From the NCBI RefSeq assembly GCF_029968035.1, contig NZ_JASCIQ010000011.1:124001-188000 (forward strand): a stretch of DNA of 64,000 nt, read 5' to 3'. The notes beneath the pieces were generated by a model, which searched no databases, was not told the DNA's origin, and was given only the letters and a program-made list of their open reading frames with translations. Every line of letters starts with the position of its first letter. The first letter of the stretch is position 1. The translations under genes were made by a program, and so were the position numbers. Source of the stretch: Streptomyces cavernicola (GTDB lineage Bacteria; Actinomycetota; Actinomycetes; Streptomycetales; Streptomycetaceae). Shown piece by piece: positions 6,897-16,394 of this stretch.

Positions 6897-8168
6897 GATG
6901 AGCAGCACAGCGCAGGGGTGGGGCGGCCGGGGCCGTGGCGGCATGCGGGACCGCCCGGACCGCGGCGCTGGGACGACGGCGACGGCGGCGACGGCGAAGG
7001 CGAAGGCGGCGAGGAGGCGGACCGGAACCGGCTGCCGTGGGTCTCGACCCTGTTCGTCACCGTGTTCCTGCAGGTCGGATCGGGTTTCGCCGAGCAAGGA
7101 CAGCTCGCGGACCGGGTGCAGCTCGACGGCTTCGGGCGGGTCGTGCTGTTCTTCGCGGGCGCGATCCTGCTGCTGCGGTACCGCTTCCCGGCGGCCGTGG
7201 CCTTCGCCGCGTCGACGCTCACGCTGCTGTATCTCGGGGCGGGGTACCCGTACGGACCGGTCTTCCTGAGCGCCGCGCTCGCCTGCTTCGCGGCGGTCGT
7301 CGCAGGGCACAGGCGCGCGGCCTGGGGCGCGCTCGGAATGCTCTGGGCCGGGCATCTGCTGATCTCGCACTGGCTGTACGCATGGCTGCCCCCGGACGGT
7401 GACCGAGCCGCGCCCTGGGGGCAGGAACTCCTGGCCGTGGCCTGGGTGGTGGCGATCCTCGCCCTGTCGGAGCTGGTGCGCGCCCGCCGCGAACAGTGGG
7501 CCAAGGAGCGCGCCGAACGGCAGCAGGCCGCCAAGCGCCGTGCCGACGAGGAGCGGCTGCGGATCGCCCGGGAGCTGCACGACGTGCTCGCGCACTCCAT
7601 CTCCGTGATCAACGTCCAGGCGGGCGTGGGACTCGCGCTCCTCGACTCCGACCCGGAACAGGCGCGTACGGCGCTGACCACCATCAAGTCGGCCAGCAAG
7701 GAGGCGCTCGGCGAGGTGCGGCAGGTGCTCGACACCCTGCGTACGCCCGGGGACGCGCCCCGCGCGCCGGCGCCCGGCCTGGACCGGCTGCCCGAGCTGG
7801 TCGAGCAGGCGGCAAGCGCCGGCCTCACCGTCGAAGTCGCCCGCGAGGAACGGCAGACGAAGCTGGCGCCCGGTGCGGATCTGGCGGCGTTCCGGATCGT
7901 GCAGGAGGCGCTCACCAACGTCGTACGCCACTCCGGCTCGCGCCGTGCGACCGTACGGGTGCGCTCCACCGAAGCGGCCGTGGAGCTCACCGTCGACGAC
8001 GAAGGGCCCGCGACCCGCACCGACGCGGGCGGCAGCGGCAACGGCCTCGCCGGAATGCGGGAGCGGGCCGCGGCCCTGGGTGGCACGATCGAGGCGGGCC
8101 CGCGCCCGGACGGCGGTTTCCGGGTACGGGCCGTACTGCCGCAGCGTCCTGAGGGGAAGACGACGTGA
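6894..8168 (+). CDS. Sensor histidine kinase (HisKA_3 type)
   Basis: Membrane sensor kinase of 424 aa. After an acidic Gly/Asp-rich N-terminus, about five hydrophobic segments span residues 45-190 with little extracytoplasmic loop. The coiled linker ERAERQQAAKRRADEERLRIARELHD leads to the HisKA_3 dimerisation box with phospho-acceptor His in RELHDVLAHS (about residue 230). The ATPase N-box is EALTNVVRHS and the G-box is GNGLAGMRERA. ATG at 6894 is used, apparently leaderless. It overlaps the response-regulator gene by four bases (GTGA), so the two are translated together. A small membrane-embedded input domain of this kind usually senses the membrane state; the signal is unknown. Confidence 0.92.
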   Translation: MDEQHSAGVGRPGPWRHAGPPGPRRWDDGDGGDGEGEGGEEADRNRLPWVSTLFVTVFLQVGSGFAEQGQLADRVQLDGFGRVVLFFAGAILLLRYRFPAAVAFAASTLTLLYLGAGYPYGPVFLSAALACFAAVVAGHRRAAWGALGMLWAGHLLISHWLYAWLPPDGDRAAPWGQELLAVAWVVAILALSELVRARREQWAKERAERQQAAKRRADEERLRIARELHDVLAHSISVINVQAGVGLALLDSDPEQARTALTTIKSASKEALGEVRQVLDTLRTPGDAPRAPAPGLDRLPELVEQAASAGLTVEVAREERQTKLAPGADLAAFRIVQEALTNVVRHSGSRRATVRVRSTEAAVELTVDDEGPATRTDAGGSGNGLAGMRERAAALGGTIEAGPRPDGGFRVRAVLPQRPEGKTT

Positions 8169-8830
8169 TCCGCGTACTGCTCGCCGACGACCAGGTGCTC
8201 GTACGAGCCGGGTTCAAAGCGCTGCTCGACGCCCAGTCGGACATCGAGGTCGCGGGGGAGGCGGCCGACGGCGCGGAAGCGGTGCGCCTGGTGCGCGAAC
8301 TGCGCCCGGACGTCGTCCTGATGGACATCCGCATGCCGCAGCTCGACGGCCTCGCCGCGACCCGCGCCGTCACCGAGGACCCGGACCTGGAGAAGGTCAA
8401 GGTGGTCATGCTCACCACCTTCGAGCTGGACGAGTACGTCTTCGAGGCGATCCGCTCCGGCGCCTCCGGCTTCCTCGTGAAGGACACCGAACCGGCCGAA
8501 CTGCTGCGCGCGGTACGGGCGGTGGTGCACGGCGACGCGCTGCTCTCGCCGGGGGTGACCAGACGCCTCATCGGCGAGTTCGCGGCCCGCTCCAAGGAAC
8601 CGGCCGCCGCGGACGCGCTCGCCGAACTCACGGAGCGGGAGCGGGAGGTGATGGCCCTCGTCGGCATCGGCCTGTCCAACGAGGAGATCGCCCGCCGCCT
8701 GGTCGTCAGCCCGCTCACCGCGAAGACGCACGTCAGCCGCACGATGGTGAAGCTCGGTGCCCGCGACCGCGCCCAACTCGTCGTCCTCGCCTACGAGTCG
8801 GGCCTGGTGCGGCCGGGCTGGCTGGGCTGA
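8165..8830 (+). CDS. NarL/FixJ family response regulator
   Basis: Response regulator of 221 aa, partner of the kinase whose stop codon it overlaps. The receiver domain (1-120) has the acidic pair LLADDQ, the phospho-acceptor Asp in VVLMDIRMPQLDG (about residue 54), the Thr/Ser in MLTTF and the Lys in LVKD. The C-terminal LuxR-type HTH (about 150-215) reads LTEREREVMALVGIGLSNEEIARRL followed by TAKTHVSRTMVKLG. GTG at 8165 starts exactly at the receiver domain. It ends at a strong hairpin shared with the convergent efflux gene. Targets are unknown; no operator array is evident next to the pair. Confidence 0.94.
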   Translation: MIRVLLADDQVLVRAGFKALLDAQSDIEVAGEAADGAEAVRLVRELRPDVVLMDIRMPQLDGLAATRAVTEDPDLEKVKVVMLTTFELDEYVFEAIRSGASGFLVKDTEPAELLRAVRAVVHGDALLSPGVTRRLIGEFAARSKEPAAADALAELTEREREVMALVGIGLSNEEIARRLVVSPLTAKTHVSRTMVKLGARDRAQLVVLAYESGLVRPGWLG

Positions 8831-8845
8831 GGAACAGGGCACGAC

Positions 8846-8884
8846 GCCGCTCCCGACGGACCGGGCAGGTCCACCGGGAGCGGC
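8846..8884. terminator. Bidirectional terminator hairpin
   Basis: GCCGCTCCCG at 8846-8855 pairs perfectly with CGGGAGCGGC at 8875-8884. Inside the loop GGACC/GGTCC can form a second stem. It sits between the convergent response-regulator and efflux genes. Confidence 0.7.
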
Positions 8885-8909
8885 GAGCGGTGAGCGGCGA
8901 TACGCGGCC

Positions 8910-10445
8910 TCAGTCCCGCACCGCCACCCGCTCCCGCTCCGCCTCGGCGGCAGCCGTGACAGGACCAGGGGCAGGCGTAGAGGCAGAGGCAGGGCCGGAC
9001 TGTGCGACCACCACGGACTTCCCCGTACGGGAACCGCCACGCGACGCCCGCAGCCCCGGCAAGGTGATCAGGAACCCGGCGAAGGCGATCACCGCGACCA
9101 GCACGAGGCCCGGCCGGAAGCTGTCCAACACCTCCTGCGGGGACGCGTTCGCCGTGTCCGAAGCGGTCACCACGGCGGTGATCACCGCGAGGAAGATCGC
9201 ACCGCCCACCTGGACCGAGGTGTTGAGAAGGCCCGACACCATGCCCTGCTCGTCGTCGTGAACGCCGTTGGTGGCCTGGATGTTGAGCGACGGGAAGACC
9301 AGGGCGCAGGCCGCGCCGATGAGGATCATCGAGGGCAGGATCACCGTCGCGTACTGCGGATCGAGGCTCACCCGCAGGAACAGTACGTACGCGAGGACGA
9401 GCAGCGCGAAGCCGACGGCGATGACGCGCGGGGTGCCGAAGCGGTCCACAAGCGAGCCGATCTTCGTCGAGGAGAGCGCGACCAGGGCCCCGGCGGGCAG
9501 GAAGGCGAGCGCCGTCTGCAGGGCCGACCAGTCCAGCAGCGTCTGGAAGTACAGCGTCACCATGAACTGGAACGACACATAGCTGCCGAAGAACGTCATC
9601 GCGCCGAGGTTGGCCCGGATCTGGCTGCCCGAGCGCAGCACGCCGAGCCGGATCAGCGGGCTCGCACTGCGCCGCTCGATCGCCACGAAGGCGGTGAGGA
9701 GCACGGCGACCGCGAGGAACGAGAGCAGCGTGCGGGCCGAGGTCCAGCCGACCTCGGGGGCCTGTACGACGGTGAAGACGAGCAGCAGCATCGAGGCCGT
9801 GCCGGTGACGGCGCCCGGGATGTCGTAGCCGCCGCGGTCGTTCTCGCGGGCGCTGTGCGGGATCAGCTTCAGGCCGAAGGCGAGGGCGATCAGGGCGATC
9901 GGCGCGGGCAGCAGCATGGTCCAGCGCCAACTGGCCTCCGTGAGCAGGCCGGAGAGGACCAGGCCCATGGAGAATCCGGTCGCGGCGCAGGTGGTGTAGA
10001 TGGACAGGGCACGGTTGCGTACGGGCCCTTCGGCGAAGGTCGTCGTGATGATGGAGAGCCCGGCGGGCGCGGTGAACGCGGCGCTCAGGCCCTTGATGAA
10101 GCGGCTGGCGATGAGCAGCGGACCGGAGTCGACGAGGCCGCCGAGCAGCGAGGCCAGGGCGAAGACGGCCAGGGCGATCAGGAACACGCGCCGCCTGCCG
10201 AGCAGGTCGGCGGCCCGGCCGCCGAGGAGCAGCAGCCCGCCGTAGCCCAGGATGTAGCCGCTGACGATCCACTGCAGGGTCGAGGTGGAGAGCGCGAGGT
10301 CGGTGGCGATGGACGGCAGGGCGACGCCGACCATCGATACGTCGAGGGCGTCCAGGAACATCGCGGCGCAGAGCACGAACAGCGTGCCCCACAGGCGCGG
10401 CGTCCAACGCCCTTCCGACGCAGGGGTGTTGAGCGGAGAGGTCAT
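8910..10445 (-). CDS. DHA2-type MFS drug efflux transporter
   Basis: Proton-driven multidrug exporter of 511 aa with about 14 membrane helices, the DHA2 length. Seen: LDVSMVGVALPSI in helix 1 (the D-x-x-x-V-x-x-ALP motif of 14-TMS exporters), GRAADLLGRRRVF for motif A between helices 2 and 3, and SRFIKGLSAAFTAPAGLS for helix 4/motif B. The C-terminal 40 residues are a charged, Ala/Pro/Ser-rich tail. ATG at 10445 is supported by the LDALDVSMV first helix starting about 30 residues later. The divergent MarR gene and the 40-bp palindrome between them indicate repression relieved by a toxic ligand, probably a substrate of the pump. The substrate cannot be predicted. Confidence 0.92.
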   Translation of the reverse strand: MTSPLNTPASEGRWTPRLWGTLFVLCAAMFLDALDVSMVGVALPSIATDLALSTSTLQWIVSGYILGYGGLLLLGGRAADLLGRRRVFLIALAVFALASLLGGLVDSGPLLIASRFIKGLSAAFTAPAGLSIITTTFAEGPVRNRALSIYTTCAATGFSMGLVLSGLLTEASWRWTMLLPAPIALIALAFGLKLIPHSARENDRGGYDIPGAVTGTASMLLLVFTVVQAPEVGWTSARTLLSFLAVAVLLTAFVAIERRSASPLIRLGVLRSGSQIRANLGAMTFFGSYVSFQFMVTLYFQTLLDWSALQTALAFLPAGALVALSSTKIGSLVDRFGTPRVIAVGFALLVLAYVLFLRVSLDPQYATVILPSMILIGAACALVFPSLNIQATNGVHDDEQGMVSGLLNTSVQVGGAIFLAVITAVVTASDTANASPQEVLDSFRPGLVLVAVIAFAGFLITLPGLRASRGGSRTGKSVVVAQSGPASASTPAPGPVTAAAEAERERVAVRD

Positions 10446-10460
10446 GCGGAGGACAGTACA

Positions 10461-10500
10461 TGCACATGCATTGAATGCAAGCGCATTTAATGCATGTGCA
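10461..10500. promoter_or_regulatory. 40-bp interrupted palindrome, probable MarR operator
   Basis: An 18-bp arm at 10461-10478 and its inverse at 10483-10500 match at 17 of 18 positions around a 4-bp spacer AAGC. It is unusually AT-rich for the window and lies between the divergent efflux and MarR genes, overlapping the presumed promoters. Nested inside are repeated TGCAT cores. Confidence 0.8.
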
Positions 10501-10520
10501 ACAAACCTTTGGTTCTCTGC

Positions 10521-10535
10521 TAACGTGCGGACATG
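10521..10535 (+). promoter_or_regulatory. Leaderless promoter -10 TAACGT before marR-type gene
   Basis: TAACGT at 10521-10526 is followed by six bases and the ATG at 10533. No Shine-Dalgarno site is present. Confidence 0.55.
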
Positions 10536-10919
10536 GCTGTGGAGAAGGCGAACTGCGAACGCGTGGAACAGTGGCGCGAACTTCTGGCCACGCACGCCCG
10601 CACCACCTGCGAACTCGACCGTGAACTGCACCAACACGGCCTGGGCGCAAGCGACTTCGAGGTGCTCGACATGCTCGCGGACGCGGACAGTTCGCAGCGC
10701 GTGCAGGAGCTGGCCGGGCGGATCCATCTCAGCCAGAGCGCGCTGTCCCGGCTCGTCGCCCGCCTGGAGAAGGACGGCCTCGTGGTGCGCGGCATGTGCT
10801 CGTCGGACCGGCGCGGCGTGCAGGTGGCCCTCACCGACAAGGGACGCGAACTGCACGCGCGCGTACGGCCGTTGCAGCGGGCGGTCCTGGAGCGGATGCT
10901 CGGCGGGGCCTCGGGCTGA
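10533..10919 (+). CDS. MarR family transcriptional regulator
   Basis: Winged-helix repressor of 128 aa, the family's usual size. The sequence LAGRIHLSQSALSRLVARLEKDGLVVR (about 55-82) is the recognition helix plus start of the wing, followed by the wing SSDRRGVQVALTDKGREL typical of MarR. ATG at 10533 lies six bases after a TAACGT box and follows the 40-bp palindrome. The gene is divergent from the DHA2 efflux pump, so it probably represses both genes and responds to the exported compound. Several Cys residues (about 8, 28 and 89) could allow oxidation sensing, but nothing in the sequence proves this. Confidence 0.92.
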   Translation: MAVEKANCERVEQWRELLATHARTTCELDRELHQHGLGASDFEVLDMLADADSSQRVQELAGRIHLSQSALSRLVARLEKDGLVVRGMCSSDRRGVQVALTDKGRELHARVRPLQRAVLERMLGGASG

Positions 10920-10958
10920 ATCGACGGTCGCCCGCCCCAGCTCACCCCCGGGCCGTGC

Positions 10959-11699
10959 TCAGCCCCAGGTGACCCCCGAGGTCTCCCGCCACAGCCGGGC
11001 CAGACCCGGGTCGCCGGTGAGACGCGGGGCGGGCAGCCGGTTCCACAGCGACAGATAGACGCGCGCCGCCGGACCGCTCAACTCGCAGTCCGCCTCACCC
11101 CCTTCGTCGCGCGTGGTGACCGGGGCGTCGGGCGAGAGCCGCATGGTCCACACGTCCCCGGTGTCCGTGCCCCGCACCCGCAGCACCGCGGGCTTCTCCG
11201 TACGGACCTTGCTGCGTTGACGGGCGTGGAAGCCGCGCAGGAGTTCGTCGACGCCGTCCACGGCGAAGGCGGGCGAGATCGCCACATGGCTGCTGCTCGA
11301 ACGCGCCGACTCGGCGTCCACCCGGTGCACGGTCGTCTCGTGCGCCTGCCGCCGCGCCCAGAACGCCAGCGGGGACGGCGCGGGCAGGAACGTCCAGCAA
11401 TCCAGGTCCGCCGGGGCCGAGGCGAGCGCGTCGACGAGGGTCGCGTGCCCGGTGCGGAACCAGTCGAGCAGCGCCGTCCCGTCGAGGTCGGGGAGGCCGC
11501 CGTCGGGATGCGGCGAGGTGTGGCCCTCGACCACGTACGCGGTGGCCCAGCGGTGCACCATGCCGGTGTGCCGCAGCAGGTCACGGACCTGCCAGCCGGG
11601 GCAGGTGGCCACGGCCGCGCCGGGCCCCGCCTCCTCGGCCGCGTGCGCCAGCAACCGGCCTTCCCGGTCCAGGACTTGGACGTGCTCGACAGTCTTCAT
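10959..11699 (-). CDS. Maleylpyruvate isomerase family mycothiol-dependent protein
   Basis: Protein of 246 aa with the DinB-like helical N-terminal domain seen in mycothiol-dependent maleylpyruvate isomerase. Seen: VATCPGWQVRDLLRHTGMVHRWA (about 30-53), whose His is a metal ligand in the family, and the later FWARRQAHETTVHRVDAE with two more candidate ligand His residues (about 140). A C-terminal SCP2-like lobe follows (LRVRGTDTGDVWTMRLSP). Mycothiol is the actinobacterial thiol, so a transferase or isomerase acting on mycothiol conjugates is the family expectation. No aromatic degradation genes are adjacent, so the real reaction is unknown. ATG at 11699 begins the homology. Confidence 0.88.
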   Translation of the reverse strand: MKTVEHVQVLDREGRLLAHAAEEAGPGAAVATCPGWQVRDLLRHTGMVHRWATAYVVEGHTSPHPDGGLPDLDGTALLDWFRTGHATLVDALASAPADLDCWTFLPAPSPLAFWARRQAHETTVHRVDAESARSSSSHVAISPAFAVDGVDELLRGFHARQRSKVRTEKPAVLRVRGTDTGDVWTMRLSPDAPVTTRDEGGEADCELSGPAARVYLSLWNRLPAPRLTGDPGLARLWRETSGVTWG

Positions 11700-11759
11700 G
11701 GCCAGATCATGCCCCCGGTTCGGCGGGCTAGACGGTGCGGTCCCGCGTTCCGGACAGCT

Positions 11760-13046
<1,287 letters not shown>

Positions 13047-13194
13047 AAAATCAGGGTAGGGGTGGCGGACATGGGGCGGCAACACACTTGAGCCCGGCCT
13101 GAGGTGTTGCCGCGGAACCGGCCCGGACGGGCAGGCGTCGCTCCAGGGAGTCCGCGAGATGTCCGCGAGATCGACTCCCCTGGAGGGCTCACAC

Positions 13195-13818
13195 ATGACC
13201 GGCACGGCCGCCCGCTACCTGTACGTCACCCGGCACGGCGAGGCCACGCCGGATGAGAGCGAGTTGACGGCGGCGGGCCGCCGCCAGGCCGTCCTGCTCG
13301 GCGAGCGGCTGCGCGGGGTCCCGCTGACGGCCGTTCACCACGGTCCGCTCGCTCGTGCGGCACAGACGGCGCGGCTGATCGGCGAACAGCTCGATGGCGT
13401 CCCGCTGCGGCTCGCCGCTCCGGCCGGCGACTACATCCCTTACGTTCCGGCCCGCGAGGAACTGCCCTCGGAGTCGGCCGACGCCTTCCTGGGATTTCTG
13501 AACCGGTTCCCGGCCGAGGTTCGCGAGCAAGGGCCCGGTCTTGCGGAGGCGGCGCTCGCGGAGTTCACCGGACCCGTCGCCGGCGACGAGCCGCGTCACG
13601 AACTCGTCGTCACCCACAACTTCCTCGTCGGCTGGCTCGTGCGGGCCGCCCTCGACGCTCCGAGGTGGCGCTGGCTCGGCATCAACCATGCCAACGCGGC
13701 GCTGACCGTCATCCGCTATGCGCCCGGCCGTCCCCCGGCGGTTCTCCTCTTCAACGACACCGGGCACCTCCCCGCCGAACTCCGCTGGACCGGCTTCCCG
13801 CGGGAACTCCACGTCTGA
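13195..13818 (+). CDS. Histidine phosphatase family protein
   Basis: Phosphatase of 207 aa in the phosphoglycerate-mutase-like superfamily. The catalytic TRHGEA (His14) sits at the N-terminus. Also visible are the Arg-containing HHGPLARAAQTARLIGEQL segment (second phosphate-binding Arg) and the second catalytic His in LVVTHNFLVGWLV (about 147). ATG at 13195 is preceded by GGAGGG; an upstream in-frame ATG gives 12 more residues without homology. It is monocistronic and ends at a hairpin shared with the convergent HxlR gene. The substrate is not deducible; many relatives are general small-molecule phosphatases. Confidence 0.9.
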   Translation: MTGTAARYLYVTRHGEATPDESELTAAGRRQAVLLGERLRGVPLTAVHHGPLARAAQTARLIGEQLDGVPLRLAAPAGDYIPYVPAREELPSESADAFLGFLNRFPAEVREQGPGLAEAALAEFTGPVAGDEPRHELVVTHNFLVGWLVRAALDAPRWRWLGINHANAALTVIRYAPGRPPAVLLFNDTGHLPAELRWTGFPRELHV

Positions 13819-13853
13819 GGGCTCGCCTCCCGCTTCCGGGCCGCCGGCTCGAC

Positions 13854-13880
13854 CTGAGCCCGCTCCGGAGCGGACCTCAG
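13854..13880. terminator. Bidirectional terminator
   Basis: The perfect 14-bp palindrome CCGCTCCGGAGCGG (13860-13873) is extended by CTGAG (13854-13858) pairing with CTCAG (13876-13880). It lies between convergent genes. Confidence 0.65.
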
Positions 13881-13889
13881 CCTCGGAGC

Positions 13890-14315
13890 TCAGCCCTGGG
13901 CCTCCCGCTCCCGCACGCTCTCGTCGTACCGCTCGCGGCTGCGCAGGATCTCGTCGTGGTGGTTGCCCGCCCAGTCGATCAGCGCGGTCACCGCGTCGAT
14001 GAGGGTGGCGCCGAGCTCCGTCAGCGCGTACTCGACCCGTGGCGGCACCTCGGGGTACGCGGTCCGCGTCACCAGGCCGTCGCGCTGCAGCTGGCGCAGG
14101 GTGTGCGTCAGCATGCGCTGCGAGATGCCCTGCACGGAGCGCTGCAGGTCGGTGTAGCGCAGCGGTCCGCCGTGCAGGCTGCCGATCACGAGCACGGTCC
14201 ACTTGTCGCCGGCCCGGTCGACGATCTGCCGGATCGTCTCGCCCTGCTCGGCCGGCCATCGCGAGCACGGTCCCGCAGGTCCGGGCGTCCAGGTGCTCTG
14301 TTCGTCCGCCGTCAT
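13890..14315 (-). CDS. HxlR family transcriptional regulator
   Basis: Winged-helix regulator of 141 aa of the HxlR/DUF24 family. Seen: VDRAGDKWTVLVIGSLHGGPLRYTDLQR (about 35-62), the family's opening helix, then SQRMLTHTLRQLQRDGLVTRTAYPEVPPRVEYALTELG, the recognition helix and wing with the invariant PPRVEY. ATG at 14315 is used; an in-frame upstream start at 14399 would extend into the intergenic repeats. Divergent from an NAD(P)H quinone-reductase-like gene, the common arrangement for HxlR regulators that sense electrophiles through Cys. Here a Cys near residue 15 (PAGPCSRWP) is positioned for such sensing. Regulation of the divergent gene is inferred from layout. Confidence 0.9.
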   Translation of the reverse strand: MTADEQSTWTPGPAGPCSRWPAEQGETIRQIVDRAGDKWTVLVIGSLHGGPLRYTDLQRSVQGISQRMLTHTLRQLQRDGLVTRTAYPEVPPRVEYALTELGATLIDAVTALIDWAGNHHDEILRSRERYDESVREREAQG

Positions 14316-14614
14316 GGCGCACCCCGCTTCCCTGTTCCGCACACGCGTGTGCCTTTTGTACGGACCTCCATGCTGACGCACCATGGGGTAGCGCACCAAA
14401 CGTAAGAAGCCACGTCAGGGCCATAACAGGGCCAGGTCAGGGCCAAGTCGGAGCCGCGCCACATGTGCGCGTCACCCACGGAGGAGCCGCGCCGTACGTG
14501 CGTGGCACCCATGTGGGGAGTCCCTGCGGGGAGTCCCTGCGGGAAAAACACGCCTCATGTGCGCGCCACACGTGTGCGTCACCCACATCACCGTCCCGTC
14601 AGAGCGAGGAACCC
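14316..14614. promoter_or_regulatory. Repeat-rich divergent control region (HxlR/oxidoreductase)
   Basis: This spacer of 299 bp is full of short repeats. CAGGGCCA occurs three times at exactly 11-bp steps (14416, 14427, 14438). GGGGAGTCCCTGC is tandemly duplicated (14515-14527, 14528-14540). Variants of CAYGTGYGCG followed by TCACCCAC or GGCACCCA occur at about 14463, 14500, 14556 and 14570. The helical-turn spacing of the first set suggests protein binding on one DNA face. Confidence 0.55.
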
Positions 14615-15514
14615 ATGAGCATGCGCGCCGTCACCGTCTCCCGCTTCGGCGGCCCCGAGGCCGTCGAGATCGCCCGGCTCCCCGTGCCCGAGGCCGGCCC
14701 CGGCCAGGTGCGGATCAAGGTGGCCGCGGCCGCCCTGAACCCAGTCGACGCGGCCATGCGCGCCGGCGTCTTCGGCGGCGACGAGCGGGTCGGCCTCGGC
14801 TGGGACGTCTCCGGCACCGTCGACGCCGTGGGCGAGGGCGCGCCCTGGACCGTGGGGGACAGCGTCATCGGCCTGGCCACCGGCCACCGCACCCCGCTCG
14901 GCACGCACGCCGAGTACGCGGTGCTCGACGCGGCCGCCGTCGCCCCCGCGCCCCGCACGCTCGACGCCCCGCACGCCGCGTCCCTGCCCCTCAACACGCT
15001 CTCCGCCGACCAGGCCCTCGACCTGCTCGACCTGCGGGCCGGGCAGAGCATCCTCGTCACCGGCGCGGCCGGCGGCGTTGGCGGGCACGCTGTGGAACTC
15101 GCGCACCTGCGCGGCCTCGAGGTCACCGCGCTCGCCGCCGACGAGGACGCCGAGTTCCTCGCGTCCCGGGGCGCCGCCCACTTCCTGCCCCGCACCCAGG
15201 CGCCCGAGGCGGGCCGCTTCGACGGTGCGCTCGACGCCGCGGGCCTCGGCGCTCCGGCCCTCGCCGCGGTGCGTGACGGCGGTGCGTACGTCGGCCTGTG
15301 GCCGGGCCAGGAGCCCGAGGCCGATCGCGGCATCCGCATCACGGCCCTGGACGTGCGGGCCGACGGCACGCGGCTCGCGGCCCTCGCCCGCCTGGCCGAC
15401 GAGGGCCGGCTGCTCGCCCGCGTCGCGCACACCTACCCGCTCGACGCCGCCGCGCAGGCCCACATCCGCCTCGCGGAGGGCGGCCTGCGGGGACGGATCG
15501 TCCTGCTTCCCTGA
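14615..15514 (+). CDS. Zinc-independent NADP-dependent oxidoreductase (quinone reductase-like)
   Basis: Medium-chain reductase of 299 aa like bacterial quinone oxidoreductases. Seen: MRAVTVSRFGGPEAVEI start, the N-terminal catalytic domain with LNPVDAAMRAG and GWDVSGTVDAVGEG, and the Rossmann motif SILVTGAAGGVGGHAVELA (about 150-168). The zinc ligands of alcohol dehydrogenases are absent, as in the quinone reductase branch. ATG at 14615 is preceded by GCGAGGA. Divergent from an HxlR regulator, which probably controls it in response to quinones or related electrophiles. The substrate is inferred from the family only. Confidence 0.92.
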   Translation: MSMRAVTVSRFGGPEAVEIARLPVPEAGPGQVRIKVAAAALNPVDAAMRAGVFGGDERVGLGWDVSGTVDAVGEGAPWTVGDSVIGLATGHRTPLGTHAEYAVLDAAAVAPAPRTLDAPHAASLPLNTLSADQALDLLDLRAGQSILVTGAAGGVGGHAVELAHLRGLEVTALAADEDAEFLASRGAAHFLPRTQAPEAGRFDGALDAAGLGAPALAAVRDGGAYVGLWPGQEPEADRGIRITALDVRADGTRLAALARLADEGRLLARVAHTYPLDAAAQAHIRLAEGGLRGRIVLLP

Positions 15515-15689
15515 GCGGAGCGAGGGGCCCCAACTCCCGTACGAGCAGGGCTTGTCAGGGATACGAGCACGGCGGCGGGCGGCAAGCGGCATGCGGCATG
15601 CGGCGGACGGCGGGTGGCGGGCGGTGACGGCAAGCGCCGAAGCCGGGCGGCGACACGGGACGGCACGGGCGGCGCGGGACAATGAACGC

Positions 15690-16364
15690 ATGGACCGCGA
15701 CGACGCCCACGAGCTGTTCCGCCTGCCGCGCGAGCGGGCCGAGGTCGCACCCGGCGCCGTGCACGTCCCGGACTGGCTGAGCCCGGACCGGCAGCGGGAG
15801 TTGGTCGCCGCCTGCCGCGAGTGGTCGAGGCCGCCCGCCGGACTGCGCACCGTGCGCACGCCCGGCGGCGGCGTGATGACCGCACGGCAGGTGTGCCTCG
15901 GCTGGCACTGGTACCCGTACGGCTACGCCCGCACCGTCGTCGACGGCGACGGCGCCCGGGTCAAACCGTTCCCCGCGCTGCTCGGCACGCTCGCGCGGGA
16001 GGCCGTGCACGCGGCGTACGGACCGGACCGCACGCCCGGCGCGTACGACATCGCGCTCGTCAACTACTACGGCGAGCAGGCGCACATGGGCATGCACCGT
16101 GACAGCGACGAGCGCGCCGACGAGCCGGTCGTCTCGCTCAGCCTCGGCGACACCTGCCTGTTCCGCTTCGGCAACTCCGAGTCGCGCGGCCGCCCTTACA
16201 CCGACGTGGAGTTGCGCAGCGGCGACCTGTTCGTCTTCGGCGGGCCCTCCCGGTTCGCGTACCACGGGGTGCCCAAGGTGTGGCCGGGCAGCGGGAGCGG
16301 CGCCGTCGGCATGGAGCGAGGTCGGCTGAACATCACACTGCGAGTCTCAGGGCTCCAGGGCTGA
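15690..16364 (+). CDS. alkB: AlkB-type 2-oxoglutarate/iron-dependent dioxygenase
   Basis: Protein of 224 aa that should remove alkyl lesions such as 1-methyladenine and 3-methylcytosine from nucleic acids by oxidative demethylation. The iron ligands are all present: His136 and Asp138 in MGMHRDSDE and His192 in RFAYHGV. The 2-oxoglutarate-binding RLNITLR (Arg212, Arg218) closes the fold, and NYYGEQAHMG precedes the first ligand. ATG at 15690 follows GACAAT at six bases, which could be a leaderless start; no Shine-Dalgarno site is seen. It stands alone between an oxidoreductase and a ROK gene. All residues needed for catalysis are there, so function in alkylation repair is likely. Confidence 0.93.
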   Translation: MDRDDAHELFRLPRERAEVAPGAVHVPDWLSPDRQRELVAACREWSRPPAGLRTVRTPGGGVMTARQVCLGWHWYPYGYARTVVDGDGARVKPFPALLGTLAREAVHAAYGPDRTPGAYDIALVNYYGEQAHMGMHRDSDERADEPVVSLSLGDTCLFRFGNSESRGRPYTDVELRSGDLFVFGGPSRFAYHGVPKVWPGSGSGAVGMERGRLNITLRVSGLQG

Positions 16365-16394
16365 GCCGTCTCGGATCATGGGAGACTCGCCTGC

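Noticed and set aside
8757..10490. Long forward frame opposite the DHA2 pump
   Set aside because: Translation is Gln/Glu/Gly/Arg-rich without domains; the reverse frame has 14 helices and MFS motifs.
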